64,000 bases of DNA from NCBI GenBank assembly GCA_030272585.1, contig BSYQ01000002.1, positions 4,650,001 through 4,714,000 on the forward strand, given 5' to 3'. Below, one piece after another: positions 43,451-55,044 of the stretch. The notes under the pieces were generated by a model. That model searched no databases. It was not told the origin of the DNA and saw only the letters and a program-made list of their open reading frames with translations. Source of the stretch: Bryopsis sp. KO-2023. Taxonomy: Eukaryota > Chlorophyta > Ulvophyceae > Bryopsidales > Bryopsidaceae. A program made the translations under genes and the position numbers. Each line of letters opens with the position of its first letter. Position 1 is the first letter of the stretch.

Positions 43451-46237
43451 AATGAACACGTCGCATCGTTTGTGTAGTAAACAAATCTCTTGGAAAAGAG
43501 GTTGGTATGGTGCTCATATTGAGGTATTGAAGGGGAACCATTACAAAGTGTTGGTTCTGAGAGCAAAAAAAACCCAGAAGTGGCCTACAGGGAGTGTGGG
43601 ATTTGCATCCTCCAGGCGTCAATTGGGCGACGAAGGTGGCAGATTGGGATGTGCCTACTAGGCATTGCCTAGCACACCTACCCCGGAAAAGTGGTCCAAA
43701 AGGCTCAATCACACCTCAAGACAGGTATGGAAGAACACCACGAAAGAGTCGTACTATGTTTTCGTGAAGAAATCGAGATTGATGAGATAGCCGACTTTTA
43801 GCAATAGAGGTATTAAGATATATGCGATAAGAAAGTACATCTATTGGTTAGGTAACGGACTTAGAAAGAAGTCATATGTTATGGAGTTATTTCATAAAAA
43901 AGAGGAAACCGACCATCGCAACATTCAGCAAAAATAAAGCGGATGGCGGTCATCGGCGATGTTAAGACACCTTACCGGCATGACACTATGGAATCTTGAC
44001 ACTATAGAATGAGCGCAGAGAACGAATTAGCCGTTTTTTTAATAAAGAAACGGACAACGTTTACGAGATAGATAGTACAGATCTTGCGTTTTCTTTCCCT
44101 TATTCGACTTCGACTGGTTTCGGGAGGTTTTATTTACAAGAGAAAACACTTTTTCCAATTGGCTTGGTGAAATACAAAGACTATACGCATGTTACGAAAT
44201 GATATGGTGGCTCTCAACCTCGGAAATGTTCAACGTCCAAACCCTAGCCACGATTTACGAATTTTGAAAGGGGCACAGAGGTTTTTCTCACATGGTGTTT
44301 TTACTTCTTCCTTTCATATATAAGCAAGGTATCACAAAATACGTCGATGAAGATGCAAAAAACAACCTACACATTCCGTTGCAACTTTGAGTGACGTTGA
44401 TTGTTTTGAGCACCTTAACTACTGCTTCACCAAAGTTAGCCTGAAAGCAGACTCCGAAGGAAGACTCTTTAACAGATATAACTTCAAAGAGTGTTAGGAT
44501 TTGTCGATGGGGATCGACCTTTGCCAATTATTAGAGATTCAGACGAGGTTTGTCAACACGAAAGCAGAGTGAGACAAGAGGGCAAGCTTGTCTAAAAGGA
44601 GGGAGACGTCTAGAGTGATACGATTCACGTGAAATGGAAACAAGTCTTTATTATCAAGCAAGAGAGTTGTTGAGATGGCAACTGGCCAGAAGTAATAAAT
44701 ATTGTATTTGCTCGACCAATTTGTTCTATGAGATTTAGGGACGATCAGATGTCAAAACGCAATAAATAAGGTCTACTTGATCAGTTGATAATAACATTCC
44801 AAACCACCACCACCGAAAAAATTGAAGAAAAAGCAGAAGAAAAAGGATCCTATGTTTTAGTGAAGCAATTAGTAAGCCAAGGGGGGCGGCGGCGGTGGAT
44901 AGGGCTCTAAAACTCGCACCCGAGTTCGTTTAAGAAAACGACGTTCCCATCGGTTATTAGTCGCAAAACGACCTTTAAAGACCTTTAATTAATATCGATA
45001 CATAAATAGATGGCATATCCTTCCATACTTCCCCCCCCCCTCCGGATAATTAGATATACCAGAAGAATATATATATAATATATATGTATATTAGAAGAAT
45101 TTTTGGGGGGGTTGTGTCGATTGCGACTCTCGACCCCTACCACTTCAGCTTGAAACAAATAGAAAAAAAGTGGAAAAAAAAACATCCTGTTTTTTTTGTC
45201 GATATCAGAGGATCATCGGATGATATATTTTTCAATTTTTTTTCCCTTTTTCATTTTTAATATTTAAAAATATTTTATCACCTCCGTCAATTGCGAGATC
45301 CTCCTCCAAGTGCCTCCTCTCTCTTTTTCTTTCATGGTTTTTTCTAGCTTTGCTGTTTCTTTGCTTCTGTGGACAGATTCTCCACCGATCCTGGGAAAAA
45401 AACCGAAAAAAAACCCATTGGCTCCAAAAAAAACCCACAAGTTTTGAATTAAGAATGATTATAATTTAAAAAAAAAGAAATTAAACACCTCTTGAGCGAT
45501 TGTTGTTGTTTTTAAAGACGTGAAACCCAACCTGCCACACCTCAATCAAGGGTGGATTCATAAAATAAAATAATATATATATATAAAATTCCAAAGAATA
45601 ATACCCAGATGCAGGGCCATTCACACCATCGCAGAAATGGGCATAAGACAGAAAAAATCAAAAAACAAAACAGATAATTCCCCTGCCGCCAGCAAAAAAA
45701 GGAGTCGACTTCCGAGTATCACATTCAGGTGGTCGGTGGTCTGTTGGGTTTTTTTGAGGGTTTTTTCCAATGCAAAAAAACTTCCAGTGGTGGCGATGTG
45801 GAATGTTTTTCTAAATGCATAATGGAAGGTTCAAATCTGTCAAATCTGAGACAGGACCTGTGCGTTGTTTTACCCGATAGACTTTTTCAGGTTCTTTTTT
45901 TTTGGCCGATGTTGATGCCTCCATCCAGCTCACCACAACAAAGCATTTTTTTCTTGTTGACGTTCCAAACGCCTTCAAAAATCAAAATAAATAGAAAAAT
46001 TAAATCAAAGCAAAAAAAAAATATATAATAATAATAAATAAAATAAATTAAAATCGACAATAATAATAATAAATAAACAATAAATAAATAAAATAAAATC
46101 GCACCATTCATGAACCTCGTCAACTCCCCTGCAAGGTGAGCCCGGATTGCTTAACGCAGTTTTTTAAAACAGGAGAGGCAGAAAAAAGCCTGGAAGAGAC
46201 AAAAAAAGCAACAAAACAACCAGCTCAGTGTGTGTGA

Positions 46238-46430
46238 ATTTAAAAATAGATTGGTCAGTTCAATATATGATATTGAAGTCAGATTTTAGTCAGTTTTGTA
46301 CGTGGTTTCAAAATCAGATTAGTCAGACTAGTTTGCGATTTTTCCAAATAGATTAGTCAGACTAGTATGTGATTTAAAATATATATTAGTCAGACTGTTA
46401 CGTGATTTTAAAATTAGATTAGACATCATT
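46238..46430. repeat. Degenerate tandem repeat of about 45 bp
   Basis: The phrase agattagtcagactagt, with variants, recurs about five times with spacing near 40-50 bp, separated by tgtgatttaaaa-like words. Confidence 0.7.
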
Positions 46431-47022
46431 CCTGTTCAGGGCTGTGTGGAAAAATTGACAACCGCACCATAAAAGTAAATAAATAAAAAAACCCGGAAAA
46501 CTTTTCGGGTTCTTTTCTTTTTTTTCCCTCCTGTGAATTTTAACATCAGAACGGGAAAAAAACGAAGAAAGGAAAGGGAATGGGAAAAAAAAACAAACCA
46601 AAACCTGGCGGCGTATTCGATGGCCTGTTTCAAAAAATAAAATAAAATAACAAATTCTAGTTTCTCTGGGATGTACTGGAATTTATTCGAACAATATCAG
46701 TCTTTTAAAAAAAAATTAAATACAAACAAACAAAAAATAATTAAACTTAGATAAAAATTAAAAAACAAAAAAATCCTGCTTCCTTGTGATCTGCTGGAAT
46801 TATCTCGATCAAAATTGCTAAAAAAAAAAAAGAAAAACAGGGAAAGGGGGAAAGGGGGAGGGGATTCATGAGGACTGTTGGGGGAATTTATTTTATTTAT
46901 TATTTTTACTGGATTTTTCTGTAGGATATCTTTTTCACAAGAGGGAAAAAAAAAGGGCTGGCCTTTTCGCATTTAAAAAAAAAAAAACATAAGAAGAAGA
47001 AACCACAGCTTGCTTTTTTTCC

Positions 47023-47056
<34 letters not shown>

Positions 47057-47299
47057 AAAAAGAAAAAGAAAAAAATATCTCTCTCTCTCTCTCTCCTTTT
47101 TTTTTAAATTATAAATCCATATTTTTTTATCAGAGTGCATATGTTATGTATATATATACATATGCGTATATTCAATCTAAAATATACAAATTTCCCATAG
47201 ATTTTTTGTTTTTTTTCATTCCTGGAAAAATACACAGAGACAAAAAGAGCACTGCCAAACAAAGAAGAAAAAAAAATTGTTCTTCTTCCACGCCCTTCA

Positions 47300-47392
47300 C
47301 ATTTCTTTGTACCTCACTTTCTTTGTACCTCACTTTTTTCCCACTCTTTTTGTACCTCACTCTTTCTGTACCTCACTCTTTCTTCTTGGACA
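47300..47392. repeat. Short tandem repeat with tgtacctcact core
   Basis: Four copies of ctttntgtacctcact lie at intervals of 17-26 bp in pyrimidine-rich DNA. Confidence 0.8.
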
Positions 47393-48180
47393 TTTTTTTA
47401 GTCCATCACCACAAGGCTTTCATCAGGAGCTCACACCTGAAAGGGAAAAAAAGCAAAAAAAAGAATTCTTTTTTATATATCTGTGTCTTTTTCCCTTCCC
47501 TTGTATTCTGGTGGAAACCACTGCACTGCATCTCAAGAAAAGAAAAGAAAATGAGAAAAAAAAGAGGGGGGGCAGGGGGAGGGGGGATTCCACACCCTAT
47601 TTTCGACGGAGCCGCTCTTTTTTTCCAGCGACGTGCGCGGAGTGGAAAGAAAAAAAAAACCGAAAAGAAAGAGAAGCGAAAAGCAAAAATCGACAATTCT
47701 GGAAAAAAAGAGGAAGACAGAAGGAAAGAAAACCTGACGCAGAGATCCTTCGTTTTTTTCGCGACAGCTGTTCGACATACCTTTTTTCCGCGGGCTGCTT
47801 TTTGTTTCCTGTTTTTTTCTCGACCCCTTGCCTTCCGCCGCTGTAAGGTCCGTTCCGGTTTTTTTTCCGTCGGAATTTTAAAAAAAGAAAATAACCCCAG
47901 AAATGAGAAGGGGACGAAAAAAAGAAGTCAAACGAGGTTTCGTTTTCGCTTCGATGGGGTTTCGCGACGGCGCTACGTTCACGCTAAGAAAAAATGCAGG
48001 CTGTTCAAAAAAGTCTGAATAAAACCCACAGAATGGTGGGGTGGGATTCTCTGCCAAAACGCGCTCACGTAAAATTTCGAAAAAAAAAGTGAGATTCTCC
48101 CCAAAGAGGGTGGAGCCCGATGTCAGACTCACTCCAGTCTAGTGAAATTCAGGCGTTTTTGACCCTGCCAGAAAAACCGC

Positions 48181-48777
48181 CATTGGTTCAGACGTTTCGA
48201 CGTTTCGACCACCCCAGGTATTGTTACCTAAGGGAGACCTTCCAGTGCTCGTTATGAATCCAATCGCACTCATTCCAATCACCCACCCACAGTCGCCGGC
48301 AGTTATCCGATTTCCAATTTCCGATTCGTTATTTTTAATTTTTTTACACCGCACTCCATTGGAAACGGAACAATCACACAACCCGCCCACCTCACCGCCG
48401 CCAACTCTCACACTCCTGATCGCAACCGCACCCAATCCCTTTTCTTGAACAAAGTTCAGTAAATGACGGCGGCGGGGGGCATGTGCGCAGAAAAACCTGG
48501 AATAAAACGTTGACCAAAATTTTGGTTTAAACCGAGTACGAACTCTGCATGTCTTCCTCTCTTTCTCTCCAGAAAAAACAATTATGTTCAAGGAAACAAA
48601 GCAAACCAATTCAGACGCAGTACCAACTGCTTTCAACCACGAGCTTCAGGCGCGGGACGGTGCAATACGATATCTTTCACCCATTTAAGCGAAAACGACC
48701 TTCTTTCTCGAGGCTTTTTTACTCTCGAGAGCACTTTTCTTTAGAACCACGATTACTGAAAGCTCCTTCAAGCAAAC
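48181..48777. other. Upstream region of the thioredoxin-like gene
   Basis: GC-balanced DNA directly before the proposed start at 48778. A minus-strand frame of 165 codons (48139-48636) has no recognisable domain and is more likely chance. The promoter and 5' UTR of the thioredoxin-like gene probably lie here. Confidence 0.4.
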
Positions 48778-49735
48778 ATGGCGAACGTGCTCGTTTCAAT
48801 GTCTGGTCGAAGCCACCCTTGTTTCGTCCAGAGATGCGTTCCGACATTGTCGAGGGCGCGAAAGGTATCAACGTGTGCAAGTCGAATAATCTCTACCAGA
48901 AACGAGGGGTATACATACAGTCCCCACCCAGACGCCCTTCGACGGCGCAGAGAGGCGGAGGCGAGGTCTGTGTTCGAGTTTCTTCTTCCCATCGCCATTC
49001 AAAAAAGAACCCTAGTGAAGCTTTTGGCTTTTTTTCTTTTCTTGTGTTTTCTTGTTGTTTTTTGTTTCTAACACAAGTTGTCGTGCTGTCAACAGGCAGA
49101 AGCGCAGGATGAGGGAGTTGGAGCAGCTGGCGGCGGAAATCTCGGGCAGGTGTGTAAGCAGCGTGGCTTTTTGACGTTTTGGATAAATAGTATTTGCTGC
49201 TGGGGGCAGGAAATTCTTTCCTACTTGCTTTTAGTCGTGCATTGCTCTGTGCGTTTTAGGTTTTTGTTGTTTTTTTTGTTTCAGGTCGACGGACGAACCG
49301 CCAAATATCGCTCACATCTACACCGCATCGGAACTGGAGTGGCGGCGCGTGTCGAACGCATCACGGAACAAATTAGCCCTCGTGCACTTCAAATCCCCCT
49401 CGTGCCAGTCTTGCATCAGACTTTTCCCAAAGCTCAAGCGAGCGGCTCAGATGAACCCGGACGTCAAATTTCTGGTGGTAGACGTCACCGCCTTGGATGT
49501 CTAGCGCTTGTGTGGGGAAATGGGGATTACCAGACTGCCCTTTTTCTAGCTTTACAAAAAATGGGGTATTATCTCGCAGGGCTCCTGGGGGAGCATTGGT
49601 TTGCTGAAGGCGGCGGCGAATCACGCAGACAACGGACCTCTGTGTACTCTACCGGTGCCGCCATTAGAAACACACACCCCGGGCCGTTGGAAAAAAAAGT
49701 GCAGCAAGCAAAGAGTGACAACTCGTCGAATGTAG
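48778..49735 (+). CDS. ACHT-like thioredoxin with two in-frame TAG codons
   Basis: Three exons in matching phase: 48778-48965, 49096-49149 and 49285-49735, with introns of 130 and 135 bp. The N-terminus (MANVLVSMSGR...) is Ser/Arg-rich like an organelle transit peptide. A basic helix follows (REAEAR across the first junction, then QKRRMRELEQL). The thioredoxin core has VHFKSPSCQSCIRLFPKL with the CxxC near residue 120, then MNPDVKFLVVDVTALD, then ITRLPFF with the cis-Pro, then LYKKWG. This order matches plant ACHT thioredoxins, which are plastid redox regulators. In-frame TAG codons at 49502 and 49547 flank the cis-Pro segment. A 51-nt GT-AG segment (49499-49549) would remove both in phase, but also the conserved cis-Pro strand. 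It is a pseudogene, an alternatively spliced gene or a read-through case. Confidence 0.7.
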
Positions 49736-49824
49736 GCATAAAACCAAGCGAGGGTAGCAGGGGGCTTGATGTCTTATTCAACAGCTCGGCTTTGGAGTGG
49801 GTTCCAGACTCCACGAAGGAATAA

Positions 49825-51276
49825 ACGAGTTTTCGACATGCCTTCCCCCCCACCCCCTGGTTTATTTTAAATGATAAAACTGAGAAAAAGGGGAGTTGAT
49901 AACAGTGGTGGAGCAGGGGTAGGAAAAGGGAAGACAGGGATGGAAAAACAATGAAGGGAAATGTTGTAATGATATTACATTCAGTGCAATTGCCAGTTGG
50001 GAGAGAAATGAGGGAATTTAGGTTTCAGAACACTAAAAAAAGGTTGTACATGACCTACTCAGGAAATCATAAAATTGGTGTTGGAGGTTCTGAAAAGCTA
50101 AATAATTGTTATCTTATCGATCGAATGAAGGGTTTCGAGAGAAATCGACACATCGACCTCGGTCAGACCCTCAAGATTTTATTTGAGCATTAAAAAAACA
50201 CGCCCCAACCGTAAGTTCCCCGAACAGGAAAAAAAGTAAAGAAAATCCAAATCTAACGCTCTATATTCAATCTCGACGCCGCAGTAACAGACACATAACA
50301 AAAAAACAAACATGCGCTGACGAGCTCCTCGACTCGAAAGTCTGGAGACTTTCAATTGAAAGTCCCCAGCTCTGTTGTTGCACAAAGGCGCCATACATCG
50401 TAAGCCAACGATACGATGCGCTCTGGTCTGACATATCTTGTACCGTTTTATTTGGTTGGTAAGGCAACTCAGAGGAGGGTAGATCGAGACAGTGTGGGTT
50501 CGATAATGTGGTGTTCAATGGGTGTTTGTTTTACAAAAATGTTCATAACATAACATAACATAATTACACGCGAAGAAGCCACCCAGCTTCTATTGCTTTT
50601 CTATTTTTCCACATCTCCCGTTTTCAGTGGTGGTAGAACGGGCATGGCAGCAGCTTTCTCTTTCTTTGCATCGATCGCAAGGGTTTGCTTTTTTGGAGCG
50701 CTGCCCCATTCATGTTGATTCATTTTCTTTTGATAGGGGCTAGACAGTTGTATGTACCTGGGATTTATATTTGTGAATAAAAACGGACATGTGTAATCAG
50801 CTTCTATTGCTTTTGATCGAGGGTAGACACAGTATTGGGTTTGAGGTTGATGGATTGTGGACATAAATACGGACTTGTGTAATTAGCTTCTATTGCGGAA
50901 AAATGTACACCAATGTGAACAGACGAATGTTTGGAACCAAAAAACAAACAAAAAAAAAAAAAACACAGAGCATCAGGCACTAACTGCCAAAATGTTCATA
51001 CAGACCCAAATCTGTCGACAATGTGGTGTATCTTTCCATGTACTGCGTTTTGCCATTCAAACTTAGTCGCACCAAAGCAAGCTGCGCAAGTTGAGCAAAC
51101 AAATTCAGCTCAGGTCATACAAATTTCGATGAAGCGTTCCCATTACTCTCCTAAGTGAAAGCGTTAAACTCGCGCTCATAAAATTTTTGGTTTCATTGAT
51201 TGGTTGATTTTCCACAGGGAAGTTTCGAAAAAAAGGAACTCTTATTCCTTTCTTTATAAAATAACATTTTGAAAAG
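49825..51276. other. Intergenic DNA with direct repeats
   Basis: No supported gene. A 34-bp phrase (ataaa-acggac-tgtgtaat-agcttctattgc) occurs at about 50777-50810 and 50863-50896, with its end repeated at 50585-50600. The copies are about 86 bp apart and lie in a diverged larger repeat with gatcgagggtagaca words. Confidence 0.5.
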
Positions 51277-51349
51277 TGCCCGCACCCAAGATCGAACCGA
51301 GGACCTTCTGCGTGTAAAGCAAACATGATAGCCACTACACCATACGAAC
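51277..51349 (-). tRNA. tRNA-Val (UAC)
   Basis: A 73-nt cloverleaf on the minus strand. The 7-bp acceptor stem (GTTCGTA with TGCGGGC) pairs throughout with G-U wobbles. The anticodon stem TTTGC/GCAGA encloses the loop TTTACAC, giving anticodon TAC. The variable loop is 5 nt, the T-arm is CTCGG-TTCGATC-TTGGG, and the discriminator is A. The D-arm GTGTAGTGGCTATCA is as in eukaryotic tRNA-Val. CCA is not encoded, and a TTTT run follows within a few bases, as expected for a Pol III terminator. There is no intron. The number of G-U pairs leaves room for a tRNA pseudogene. Confidence 0.75.
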
Positions 51350-52607
51350 TGTGCATCCTTTACACTTGACTTGATCATTGTTATCAAATTGAACATATAG
51401 GATTTTTTACACGCACCAGAACTTCCCCATCCTTCTAGTCTTGTTTGTTTGGTCGTCCATTTCATTATCAGAACTTTTTGGGTGCCGAAAATAGAGCTGA
51501 GGAAAAAACATCACTCATAGGTTTACCCCTTCAGGTTTTCACTGGGTAACTTCTGACAAATGTGGAAAGAACTAATTCAAATGGGTAGTTTGTACAGTTA
51601 GAACTCTAGGTTGTGGTATTTGAAGGGACTTTGGTAGGAACAGGGGTCGTACTTTCTACTCTAGAAATGTGAATTCAACACAAAATAAATTGTGCACATA
51701 CAAACAGAATCTCCCCCACTCCCCCAAAAAAACAAAAAAAAGATCCAGAATGTAAGTACCTCTTCCCGAATATGTGCACACTCAGAGAAAAAGATCGATA
51801 TTGAATCCACAAGACAACGGAAAACGAGATGGGGATATTATATTATTTTGGGGTTGGGTTATCTTTTCTCACCGCATCCCTTTCCATAAAAGGGAGCGAA
51901 AAATTACTGGAATCGATCAATCGGGGGCACATATTTCAGGATCAATTGTTGGTGGTCCTACAGACTGACATGGACGATGTCTAACTCCTGGGTCGATCAG
52001 TTACAAGAAAAAGTTTGAAAAAAAATCACTTATTCGGTGGAACGATCAGTATTATCACAATTAGCATTGTTCTTTCATGTTTTCTTGTTTTGTTTCTCAA
52101 AATCAAGAATAGAAAAAGGAATTTTACACTGACTCTCTCAATCGCATAATTTTGCACGATGTGAAAGGTGAATTCCACAGTTCAATCTTTCCAGTGACAG
52201 GTCCATTTCGATCTCTAGCACCACCACCTCCCCAGCACCAATTTCCACCAGAAAGCTTGTGAAAACTCTGGAAAACACCAGAAACAACTCCTAAAGACAA
52301 GATTTCTCCCCCCCCAAAAAACAAGTCCTCCCAATAAATCTGTGGAGTGAATAATAGATAACTCCACTATGGTAGTGTAACACTTCAATGTCAGAAAACA
52401 CATATCAAGATCCCCATACCATACAAAAGTAAGCAACTCAGTAAAATGGAGAAACAATTTCCATCCCCAGTGCCTCAATGCATATGTAAAAAACAACAAG
52501 ACCCCTATTCCTTAACAGAAAACCAAGACATGGAAGGAAAATGATTGTACTGATTGCTTGTCAGGAATTTTTTCCACTGTTTTTGTCCTTGCCATGCGTT
52601 TGCACAG
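51350..52607. other. Intergenic or intronic DNA
   Basis: No supportable coding frame. Short Ser/Lys/Phe-rich frames on both strands look random. A T-rich acceptor (tttgcacag) closes the stretch at 52607, before a possible exon. Confidence 0.45.
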
Positions 52608-52781
52608 AAACGCCTCAGGATTTCGGTGCGGTGGACCGCTTGACAGAGATGGGCATGATTAGCACTGCTCAAATCAACAACAAGAAAGTCCTGATGATGC
52701 CGAGACCATGGACTACATTGCCAACATGAACAACACAAGGGAGGCGCTGCAGGAGTACGACTGGTGCCAGGAAGAATGGAG
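52608..52781 (+). CDS. Possible upstream exon of the dioxygenase gene
   Basis: A stretch after a cacag acceptor ends at a GTTAGG donor (52782). Its second half, from about 52675, reads in one frame as ESPDDAETMDYIANMNN followed by REALQEYDWCQEEWR. The donor phase matches the acceptor at 53103, leading into AMQVNLSR of the dioxygenase exon, with an intron of 322 bp. The first half carries a TAG in this frame (52660) and reads openly in another frame, so the exon start is uncertain or the gene is damaged here. Confidence 0.35.
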
Positions 52782-53103
52782 GTTAGGTGCCACTCAAACG
52801 GCCACCCTTAGGGCAAAGCTCAAACTACCTGAATTGAACGTCCCTCGTTTCAGAATGGGTCATGTGTGAGGGGTCGTCTGATCACTTGGGGCTCCTTTCA
52901 ATGTTATTGTGTAGGCTGGCAATGAAATTTTCTGGAACTTGAGTATAAAAGTGAAAGCATCCTCAGTAAGTTTTCGAAGAACTCATTGTTGTTTTGTGGA
53001 ACCATATCAAGGGCAGAAAATCAGATCTCGACCACATTTCGGCAACATCAAGTAGACTGGCGGCGTGAGTCGATTTTTTGGCGGTTTCTGTTTTCGGCTT
53101 CAG

Positions 53104-54629
53104 GGCGATGCAAGTCAACCTCTCACGAATGAACACCGAGAAACCAGCAGTCATTTTCGGTCGATTCGCTTTCGACATGGTTATGCATGCGCTCGAGATT
53201 GATGGCGGAGGGGACATTCTCCGTTTCGACCTGCCCCTGGACGATTCATCCATCGAGCAACTGAAAACTCATTGCATGGATTCGCTCGTTGGGCTCAGCA
53301 GTGCCCCCTTCGGCGATAGGCATCTACCGAAGATCAGGTCGTGCCTCGAGTTGAACGCAGATTGTGTGAAAGGGCCGCCAGAAATTTTGAACTTCGATTT
53401 TGCGGATGTTCTTGATCATATCAGGGAGAAGCTGAGTGTCAAAGCGGGTGTCGGCGGGTGTCAAAGCTGAGCTGCACAAACTCCTGGTGTATCCAGAGGG
53501 TGCGTTTTTCAAAGGACACGTTGATACGGTGAATCACGAGGATCACTTCGGAACCCTGTCGCTCCCATTGTTGTGTAAGAGCTCATCCACGGGTGGGGAC
53601 ATGGATTTTTATCAGGGTAGAGGAGTTGAACCCGAATTATGTGGTGGACGTTACGATCTTTACTCGAGCCGAGGAGGCTGGAGGACGGACCTATGCCCTG
53701 AAATTGTCACCTGTGACTTCAACACCACGGAGGACTGGAGTGTCGTGGGAGAGGGTCAGGAAGGACTGGTCCCCTTTGTTGCTTGGTTAACGGACATCCC
53801 ACATGCGATATCACCCGTCAATAAGGGCCATCGGGTTGTATTGGTATTCAAGCTTTTCAGAACTGGAGGGGCTGTGGACGTACCAGTCAACCCTACTCTG
53901 GCAAAATCCCTTTGGAAAAGTCTTACAGAGATCGCTGACCTGCCCGAGGACGCCGTTCGCGGCTTGGGTGTCATTTGTCGACATTCCTATCCTCCCGCCG
54001 CACTGCATCCTAGAAACCTGAAACTGGTGGATGCGGATTTACACAGAGCTCTGAAGTCTCTTGGGATGGTCCCTGAGTTAATATCCGTTGTCGAAATGAA
54101 GTCGGGGTGGAGGTACCCAGACTACAACTGCAAATGTGGGAGCTGGGAACACCATCGTCAGCATTTTATAGCTGAGTGTAAAGTCTGGATGCGAGATCGG
54201 GACCAACGCTTTGACTACCCCACGGTTGATGCGGATATGAAGGATGATCCATTCGGTCCAGGCTCTGGACTCTGGACTCCAGAGTGCTTCAGATCTGCCC
54301 CCGGCTCGCCGAGATTCCAGTCCTTCAAGCAGTCGCAATGCATGCAACGAATGGTGTACTTGCACTTGGGATACGGACGAATGGTTGCCAATGGAGAGTA
54401 TTACTATGGAAATCACTGTGGCATGCCTCACTGGTGGTACCGGCGCTCGATCGTCGTCATTCCTTTGGATACGATCAGGAGATGGGAAAAAGTAAGAGGG
54501 GCGGTTCTTTCTGCGGTACACAGAGATGGCTTGCCTTTGTTGCAAAACCTCCATCAGGAATGTCCTCATATCTTCAAGCAACTCTGTGAGAAATTGCTCC
54601 AGGATTCCGATTCTGAGGAGGACTTTTAG
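53104..54629 (+). CDS. 2-oxoglutarate/Fe(II) dioxygenase, prolyl-4-hydroxylase-like
   Basis: The protein belongs to the large 2OG-Fe(II) oxygenase family frequent in fungi and protists. The N-terminal part (IRFDLPL-type block after 53210, SAPFGD) lies in the frame from 53104. The catalytic part runs to 54629. The core reads AELHKLLVYPEGAFFKGHVD, DHFGTLSLPL, GGDMDF, then FVAWLTDIPHAI and NKGHRVVLVF. The iron ligands H-x-D (codons at 53517 and 53523) and His (53802) and the 2OG Arg (53832) are all present. A C-terminal block typical of the family follows, ending in an acidic EEDF tail. The two parts are in different frames across 53436-53467, where a 22-bp near-tandem duplication, or a 19-nt GT-AG segment, lies. 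Substrate unknown. Confidence 0.75.
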
Positions 54630-55044
54630 GAGAATGCCGTTGCCTGCGTCTTTTTTTTTTCCAAAGAGAGAAAGCAGGAAGTTTGTTTTGTTTGTTTTTG
54701 ATGATGGGCTGTTGATAGCGAACGTTGTACCGAGAAGTGAGCACGATGTGAAGAGCAATCAATACGTTATGTGCGTTCACAGCGTATTAGGGGTCGAATC
54801 CTATAGCGATGCTTTCCTCTTCCTGCAAGAAAATCCTAACTGAGAAACGAATTACAAGTTTTGTATGGGGTTTCCGCTCTGTTTTTTTTTTTTCATTGGT
54901 GATTTTGATTCAAAGCTAGCCACATTTGTTTTGGCTAGTTACGGTTATTTATGTAATGAAAGATCGGCTTTTCTTCTTCACTTTTGTAATTAGCTTGATT
55001 TGATTTAGTTTCACACGTCTCTGTATGTGTTCTTTTTAATTCCA
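54630..55044. other. 3' region of the dioxygenase gene
   Basis: No frame of interest. T runs near 54650 and 54880 and a polypyrimidine acceptor (ttctttttaattccag) at 55028-55044 end the stretch. Confidence 0.5.

Larger units (their letters stand above)
40346..45000. other. AT-rich block with retroelement relics
   Basis: No host gene is recognisable. Within it are a 143-bp tandem array, a protease-like relic and a Gag relic (listed separately), plus a GC-rich island at about 41005-41180. A frame from 41337 to 41696 encodes a peptide with two hydrophobic stretches that I cannot assign. The rest is unassigned. Confidence 0.55.
45001..48180. other. Homopolymer-rich intergenic DNA
   Basis: Runs of A, T, G and CT repeats dominate, including about 30 A around 47026-47055 followed by (CT)n at 47079-47096. 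A 290-codon frame starting at 47146 is low-complexity Lys/Phe/Ser and has no domain. No coding exon is supported. The region mirrors 3.8-6.2 kb in texture. Confidence 0.55.

Noticed and set aside
47146-48018. 290-codon plus-strand frame
   Set aside because: It runs through homopolymer and CT/GA repeats and encodes only low-complexity Lys/Phe/Ser/Arg.
48139-48636. 165-codon minus-strand frame
   Set aside because: No domain, no matching splice context, and mixed composition; better explained as chance opposite the 5' region of the thioredoxin-like gene.
49502-49549. Reassignment of TAG to glutamine in this organism
   Set aside because: The two TAGs in the thioredoxin gene would fit Gln. But the dioxygenase uses about 14 CAA/CAG codons and no TAG, appears to end at TAG after an acidic tail, and the long retroelement frames contain no TAG. 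A genome-wide recoding is not supported.
54078-54758. 226-codon minus-strand frame
   Set aside because: It is antisense to the conserved C-terminal block of the dioxygenase.
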